64,000 nucleotides of DNA from Flavobacteriales bacterium (GTDB lineage Bacteria > Bacteroidota > Bacteroidia > Flavobacteriales_D > Sanyastnellaceae), in the NCBI GenBank assembly GCA_022447625.1, contig JAKVAX010000013.1:32244-96243 (forward strand). The letters run 5' to 3'. A program made the position numbers and the translations under genes. Positions within the stretch are counted from its first letter, which is position 1. Every line of letters begins with the position of its first letter. The notes under the pieces are model-generated. The model did no database searches. It was not told the DNA's origin and saw only the letters and a program-made list of their open reading frames with translations. Below, piece after piece: positions 59,467-64,000 of the stretch.

Positions 59467-62136
59467 ATGTGGACATCCCTTGCGACTTTCATTCTTAGGT
59501 ATCGTTTGCCGATCTTGATCGGGATGCTCGCCATGACTGTCTTTATGGGGTGGCAAGCACAGAACGTTCGCATGAGCTACAAGTTTGGTGGGCTTCTCCC
59601 AGAAGACGACCCTACCAATCTGGCTTACCTCGATTTCCTTGAAAATTTCTCTGAAGACGGAAATGTCATTGTAGTCGGGGTAGATGATGAAGCCCTTTAC
59701 GAGCTGAATAATTTCAACGAGTGGTACGAGCTCACCAATGAGGTGAAGAAGATCAAGATTGCTTCAGGTTCTGAACCCGATGCTCCTTTGGTGCCAGCGA
59801 TTGATTCTGTATTCTCGGTTGGACACAGCTACACCATTGTGCGCGATGATTCATTGGAGCGATTTGGGTTTGAGCGGATATTCCGCGGTCCTCCTTCGAG
59901 CCAAGCTGAACTCGATTCCGCGCTAGCGAAAGTTAAAAACTTACCATTCTACGACGGATTACTTTACAAAAGCGATTCCCCAGCCACTCTTATGATGGTG
60001 TTTGTGAACGCCGGACTCTTCACCTCAGAAGACCGCGGACCAAGCGTTGATTTGATTGTGGAGGCGGTAGAAGGTTTTGAACAACGCACAGGTATTAGGA
60101 CGCACATCTCCGGACTACCTTATATCCGAACTCAAATGACGGGTAAGGTGAAGGTAGAGCTGCGACTGTTCATCTTGTTGGCTGCAGGTGTCACAGCCTT
60201 GTTGCTCTTGTTATTCTTCCGAAACTTTGGGGTGATGCTCGTGTGTATCACGGTGGTGGCCATCGGTGTAGTTTGGTCATTAGGAACCATTGCCATCTTC
60301 GATTACCCGGTTACAATGTTGATGGTATTGATTCCTCCGTTGATGATTGTCATTGGAGTCCCCAATTGCATCTACCTGCTCAATAAATATCATGCGGAAT
60401 TTAAGAAGCACGGGAACAAAGCAAAGGCACTTTCGCGCGTAGTTCATAAGGTGGGTAATGCGACCTTCATGACCAACGCAACGACGGCGCTAGGTTTTGC
60501 TACCTTCATCTTCACGCACTCAGATATTCTTCAGCACTTCGGTGTGGTGGCCTCGCTGAATATCATGGCGATGTTCATCATTTCATTGATCACCATTCCA
60601 ACCGTATTTAGTTACCTGCCTTCTCCGAAGCGCCGCCACGTGCGCCACCTTGATCGCAAGTGGGTATTTGGCGTGGTGAATGGATTGGTGAGTATTGTAA
60701 CGAACTACCGCCGTCCGGTGTATATCGGAACCATTGTCATGGTCGGCTTCGGAATCTACGGACTGACCTTGATGGAAACTACGGGTAACGTCGTAGATGA
60801 TCTTCCCCAGACCGATAAGGTGATTACTGACCTGCACTGGTTTGAGAATGAATTCAACGGGGTGATGCCATTTGAGGTCATCATTGATACCAAACGAAAA
60901 GGTCAAGCCCTGCGCGATAAGAACTTGAAACGAATGGAAGAGCTGCAAGAGGTGCTTGCAGAGTATCCTCAGTTCAGCCGATCGCTTTCAATTGTTGACG
61001 CGATTAAGTTCGGAAAGCAAGCCTTTTATAACGGAGATCCCTCGCGATACAGTTTAATGAACCGCCAAGAGCAAGGTTTCATTGGTCCGTATTTCAGTTC
61101 AGACTATGAGACGGGTGGCATCGAGTCTACCTTCATTGATAGTACACGCCAGCGCACGCGCATTACTTCTCAGGTGGCTGACATCGGGACCAAAGAAATG
61201 GCGGTGTTGTTGGGTGAATTACGCCCGCGTATTGATTCCATTTTCAACCCTCGTTTATTCAAAGTTGATAGTGCAGTAGCTGCTCTCGCTAGCGCAGAAG
61301 CGGATACGGCCCTTGCGCACTTTTTGAATGAATTCAAGCCTTACCAGAAGCCGATATTCGAGAATTTGGTAGCTGCAGGTGCTATTGATAGTACATGCGC
61401 CGAGAAGCTTGATTGCATGCTCGCAGTGAACGATCGCAAGGCCATCATGGAGGCCGTGAGTGGTGCAGTGAATGACTCTCGTGTAGGAGTTACATTAACA
61501 GGAACAAGCATCGTGTTCTTGGAAGGAACATCGTATATGACCACGAACTTAATGATCTCGCTATTGCTTGCCATCTGTGTGATTGCAGGTATTATGGCGC
61601 TGTTGTTTAAGTCAGGACGTATGGTCTTGATTTCCCTGGTGCCAAACATGATTCCACTCCTATTCACGGCAGCGGTGATGGGCTACTTTGGTATTCCAAT
61701 TAAGCCATCAACTATTCTCGTATTCTCGATTGCCTTCGGTATTTCCGTTGATGATACCATTCACTTCTTGGCCAAATACCGCCAAGAGTTGAAGGTGCTT
61801 TCATGGAATATTAAAGACTCAGTGCTTCTTGCGGTGAAGGAAACTGGGGTGAGTATGATGTATACCTCGATCGTGCTCTTCTTCGGTTTCGGAATGTTCG
61901 CAGCCTCAGAATTCGAAGGGACAAGAGCACTTGGGATCTTGGTGTCAATGACTCTCTTGGTGGCTATGTTTGCCAACTTGGTCCTTTTGCCTTCGTTGCT
62001 ACTCAGCTTTGAACGCTGGATCACAACGAAGGCCTTCAGTGAACCATTCCTCGAAATTATTGACGAGGAGGAGGACATCGAGTTAGAAGAACTAGAGGTT
62101 CGCCAGGGCTTGAATATTCCTGATTCCAGCGAGTAA
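59467..62136 (+). CDS. RND/MMPL-type transporter
   Basis: An 889-residue inner-membrane exporter with the RND superfamily plan: one helix, a large periplasmic domain (about 30-220), a helix bundle (VTALLLLLFFRNFGVMLVCI; GVPNCIYLLNKYHAEFKKHG; TNATTALGFATF), a second periplasmic domain and a second bundle with the sterol-sensing-like repeat (ISVDDTIHFLAKYRQELKVL). This is the MMPL/HpnN-like group, often moving lipids or hydrophobic compounds, driven by proton flow. No membrane-fusion partner or TolC is adjacent, so it is not a standard tripartite pump. A -7 box TATTTTTG is at 59405-59412. Two interspersed-motif copies lie in its periplasmic loops. Confidence 0.88.
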   Translation: MWTSLATFILRYRLPILIGMLAMTVFMGWQAQNVRMSYKFGGLLPEDDPTNLAYLDFLENFSEDGNVIVVGVDDEALYELNNFNEWYELTNEVKKIKIASGSEPDAPLVPAIDSVFSVGHSYTIVRDDSLERFGFERIFRGPPSSQAELDSALAKVKNLPFYDGLLYKSDSPATLMMVFVNAGLFTSEDRGPSVDLIVEAVEGFEQRTGIRTHISGLPYIRTQMTGKVKVELRLFILLAAGVTALLLLLFFRNFGVMLVCITVVAIGVVWSLGTIAIFDYPVTMLMVLIPPLMIVIGVPNCIYLLNKYHAEFKKHGNKAKALSRVVHKVGNATFMTNATTALGFATFIFTHSDILQHFGVVASLNIMAMFIISLITIPTVFSYLPSPKRRHVRHLDRKWVFGVVNGLVSIVTNYRRPVYIGTIVMVGFGIYGLTLMETTGNVVDDLPQTDKVITDLHWFENEFNGVMPFEVIIDTKRKGQALRDKNLKRMEELQEVLAEYPQFSRSLSIVDAIKFGKQAFYNGDPSRYSLMNRQEQGFIGPYFSSDYETGGIESTFIDSTRQRTRITSQVADIGTKEMAVLLGELRPRIDSIFNPRLFKVDSAVAALASAEADTALAHFLNEFKPYQKPIFENLVAAGAIDSTCAEKLDCMLAVNDRKAIMEAVSGAVNDSRVGVTLTGTSIVFLEGTSYMTTNLMISLLLAICVIAGIMALLFKSGRMVLISLVPNMIPLLFTAAVMGYFGIPIKPSTILVFSIAFGISVDDTIHFLAKYRQELKVLSWNIKDSVLLAVKETGVSMMYTSIVLFFGFGMFAASEFEGTRALGILVSMTLLVAMFANLVLLPSLLLSFERWITTKAFSEPFLEIIDEEEDIELEELEVRQGLNIPDSSE
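59916..59930. repeat. Interspersed 15-mer, exact copy
   Basis: TTCCGCGCTAGCGAA in the RND gene, in a frame reading SALAK. Confidence 0.85.
61285..61299. repeat. Interspersed motif, variant
   Basis: CTCGCTAGCGCAGAA, two changes. Second copy in the RND gene, read as LASAE. Confidence 0.7.
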
Positions 62137-62229
62137 GTTCTTACTTCTCAAAGTTATACTCCGCTTCTACTGCTTGATTTTCAATGGTATTTGGAATCGC
62201 AAGGTTATGATTTATTGGCGGTTAGCGAT

Positions 62230-62418
62230 TTACATTAGAGATGTGATAAATCCGATCGAGAAGCCAGTGGCATTTCTGCCCCTCGCCCAGAAGTCAACAT
62301 CTTCAAAGACATAGTTTTGAAATAGACTCAAGGTCAGGGCTGATTTCTCATCGAAATAATACTCGATCGTTGCGAGCAGATTGGCGCTTAGTACGGAACG
62401 AGCATTTTGAGTGACCAA
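62230..62418 (-). pseudogene. Possible 3' remnant of an outer-membrane barrel gene
   Basis: A 62-residue frame (from a TTG) whose sequence, ATIEYYFDEKSALTLSLFQN then FWARGRNATGFSIGFITSL, has the alternating pattern of the last two strands of an outer-membrane barrel. The frame continues a little upstream (KLIPVLAL) but no barrel precedes it; the small gene at 62433 occupies the place. It reads as the tail of a deleted gene. Low certainty. The stretch 62137-62229 between it and the RND stop shows nothing. Confidence 0.35.
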
Positions 62419-62432
62419 CGCAAGTACAGGAA

Positions 62433-62603
62433 TTAATTTTCCTCTTCCTTCTTTTTTTGTTGGCTAGCGACAACTCCTATCCCAGCTCCACATGAAATAC
62501 CAATCGAGAGCCACAGTCCTATATTCTCTGTGATGGACCCGATAATGATGCCTGCGACCACTCCAATAGCTACAGGAATAGCCAGTAGTTTTTCGTTTTC
62601 CAT
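62433..62603 (-). CDS. Small 56-residue membrane protein
   Basis: Opens MENEKLLAIPVAIGVVAGII and continues with two hydrophobic segments rich in spaced glycines (VAIGVVAGIIIGSI; WLSIGISCGAGIGVVAS), ending in a lysine/glutamate tail (QQKKKEEEN). The gly-x-x-x-gly spacing suggests a tightly packed helical hairpin in the membrane. No family recognised. It is 18 bases downstream of the MFS gene on the same strand, so it may be co-transcribed with it. Confidence 0.6.
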   Translation of the reverse strand: MENEKLLAIPVAIGVVAGIIIGSITENIGLWLSIGISCGAGIGVVASQQKKKEEEN

Positions 62604-62621
62604 ATTGCCAAGGTAAACGAA

Positions 62622-63794
62622 TTAATTGTGCTGATGACGACGTAGGGCGATCAGTCCGAACAACGGTCCTATCGCTAGGATCATAAAGATGAAGCTCGAT
62701 TCCGCGTTAGCGAGTAAGGCACTAACCAATTGGATACTCATGATGGTAATGGCGAAACCTAAACTATTGACAATGGTGAGTGCAGTTCCTTTCCACTCTG
62801 CAGGTGCGTTTTGAGCCACTAGCGTGGAAAAGAGAGGAGAGTCAGCGATGACAGACATACCCCAAATCAACAAGAAAGGAATCATGAGAATGGCCGAGCC
62901 GGAAAGGAAAACGAACGGACATAACAGGCAACAAACACCTGAAATGAGCAGGCTCAAGGTCGCCACCTTTTTCACTCCAAAGCGCTGAGACAAAAAACCT
63001 CCTGCAACACAAGCGATTCCGCCGATGGCGATGATGGCAAAGGATGCAAGCGAAACATTGAAGGCATGGTCATGCACCTTGTTGAATGCTGTGATCATGA
63101 TTGGGACAAACGCCCAAAAAGCATAGAGTTCCCACATATGTCCGAAGTAACCAAAGGCCGCCGATCGAAAGGCTGGTGCTTTGAACACCTTGAACATAGC
63201 CGAGAATTCTACCTGTTGACTTCTCTTTCTGAAAGGCCCATCTGGCACGAAGAGTAGGATCATGAGTCCGCCAATGAAGGCTAAGATCGAGGTTGTGATC
63301 AGAACAGATTGCCATTCGAAGGTCGTTGAGATACCACTGAGCAAGTGAGGAAAGGCGGTTCCAAGAACCAAGGCTCCCACTAAAAAGCCGAGTGATTTAC
63401 CTAGCCCTTCATGGAAGTAATCGGAGGCGATTTTCATTCCAACGGGATAGATCCCAGCGAGAAAAAATCCTGTGAAGAAACGAATGGCGATGATACTTTG
63501 AAAATCATTTTCATCCCAGATAACAGCCAAATTGAAGCTCCCAGCTAACAAGGCACAAGTGAAGAATACATGGGATGGAGAAAAACGGTCAGCTACTGAA
63601 AGTAAGGCGAACAGTAATGTACCTACAATGAAACCGAACTGTACCACTGAAGTCAAGTGCCCAAGGTCATTTGCTTCCAGTCCGAAGTTTTCAATCAGTC
63701 CGGGCATCACCCCATTTCCAGCAAACCACAAGGAGGTGCAGAAGAATTGGGCGAGTACAATTACCGGTAAAATGAACTTCAGTTGACGCATCAA
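62622..63794 (-). CDS. MFS transporter, CynX/NimT-like
   Basis: 390 residues, twelve predicted helices. The N-terminal half opens with LPVIVLAQFFCTSLWFAGNG and the family loop motif between helices 2 and 3 is modified (LFALLSVADRFSPSHVFF; D-R retained). Helix 4-5 contains RFFTGFFLAGIYPVGMKIA, helix 8-9 loop GGFLSQRFGVKK. This resembles the CynX/NimT branch of small-molecule exporters or importers; substrate unknown. Start at the first of two adjacent Met codons. One interspersed-motif copy near the C-terminus is read as LANAE. Confidence 0.85.
   Translation of the reverse strand: MMRQLKFILPVIVLAQFFCTSLWFAGNGVMPGLIENFGLEANDLGHLTSVVQFGFIVGTLLFALLSVADRFSPSHVFFTCALLAGSFNLAVIWDENDFQSIIAIRFFTGFFLAGIYPVGMKIASDYFHEGLGKSLGFLVGALVLGTAFPHLLSGISTTFEWQSVLITTSILAFIGGLMILLFVPDGPFRKRSQQVEFSAMFKVFKAPAFRSAAFGYFGHMWELYAFWAFVPIMITAFNKVHDHAFNVSLASFAIIAIGGIACVAGGFLSQRFGVKKVATLSLLISGVCCLLCPFVFLSGSAILMIPFLLIWGMSVIADSPLFSTLVAQNAPAEWKGTALTIVNSLGFAITIMSIQLVSALLANAESSFIFMILAIGPLFGLIALRRHQHN
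62700..62713. repeat. Interspersed motif, variant
   Basis: TTCCGCGTTAGCGA, in the MFS gene, read as LANAE. Confidence 0.7.
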
Positions 63795-63964
63795 ACTGCA
63801 AGGTAGATTACGGAAATCATGAGAGTGTCACAGAAAGGTGGAAATAGGGGCGCTGAATGTGGGTTACAGGCAATGGTGGACGAATGATAATCTGTGAACT
63901 ATAAACGATAACTAAGAACCGTAAGACTGTTCATTCAACTGTGTCTACTTAACTTAGATATGGA

Positions 63965-64000
63965 ATGAAAAAGAAAAAATCAGACAAGCCTATTGTAATC
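63965..64000 (+). CDS. Possible start of a gene beyond the right edge
   Basis: ATG followed by MKKKKSDKPIVI, open to the edge of the window. The lysine-rich start is plausible for a real N-terminus, but twelve codons cannot identify it. The 63795-63964 gap shows no other gene. Confidence 0.35.
   Translation, partial: MKKKKSDKPIVI

Noticed and set aside
1..64000. CRISPR arrays, insertion sequences, prophage genes, rRNA and tRNA genes
   Set aside because: Looked for regularly spaced repeats, transposase or integrase motifs and the tRNA T-loop pattern on both strands; found none I could support by eye. A tRNA scan would settle the tRNA question.

Overview
The window is a chromosomal segment of a Bacteroidota bacterium, most likely a member of the Flavobacteriales. 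Three things point there. Promoters match the Bacteroidota pattern TTG / TAnnTTTG. Several genes are of families largely confined to the phylum (DUF6427-, DUF6341-, DUF4271- and PorG/DUF6089-like proteins, Bacteroidota-type GbsR regulator). The block CBS protein, nadK, porG, uppS, bamA, ompH, ompH, murI is a Bacteroidota-style order. By eye G+C is in the mid-40s. I recognised no rRNA, tRNA, CRISPR array, insertion sequence or prophage gene. Names are from reading motifs; no database search was run.

Layout. 1-7.6 kb: a membrane protein running off the left edge, DUF6341, purD, then two LPS-type glycosyltransferases converging on an O-antigen-ligase-like protein and an S41 protease. 7.6-13 kb: rnpA, hemD, DUF4271 and a 1146-residue secreted lamin-tail protein, all leftward. 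13-19.4 kb: asd, metG, an S66 carboxypeptidase, kbl and a flavin oxidoreductase. 19.4-22.1 kb: a GbsR-type regulator, a small membrane protein, a TIGR01777 epimerase and ferritin, linked by a shared operator-like inverted repeat. 22.1-25.3 kb: a coupled YfiR / TPR / HAMP-SpoIIE signalling operon. 25.3-28.4 kb: a universal stress protein, a 480-base gap with a probable small RNA, and a ClC chloride transporter. 28.5-31.4 kb: di-heme peroxidase, alpha/beta hydrolase, pdxJ. 31.5-39.5 kb: the envelope block (nadK, porG, uppS, bamA, two Skp-like chaperones, murI). 39.5-50 kb: more accessory, with an arylamine acetyltransferase, an outer-membrane barrel protein, orphan lipoproteins, a subtilase, a decayed cytochrome peroxidase, YifB and gmhA. 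50.4-63.8 kb: dsbD, a queuosine-precursor transporter, tilS, pabB, hemH, lpd, an RND/MMPL exporter and an MFS transporter.

Much of the content serves envelope building: BamA and Skp-like chaperones insert outer-membrane proteins, PorG is a type IX secretion component, UppS makes the lipid carrier, MurI supplies D-glutamate, and the glycosyltransferases and GmhA serve LPS sugars. HemD and HemH belong to heme synthesis, which the di-heme peroxidase would use.

Four patterns are not explained by the gene list. (1) A 15-bp near-palindrome, TTCCGCGCTAGCGAA, occurs with close variants about fifteen times, essentially always inside genes and in stop-free frames. (2) Spacers between 43.9 and 49.8 kb hold several families of degenerate short-period repeats; one family also sits inside a gene at 18.84 kb. 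(3) Two intergenic spots (26.3 and 56.8 kb) look like free-standing structured small RNAs. (4) Three convergent gene pairs abut with zero bases between their stop codons.
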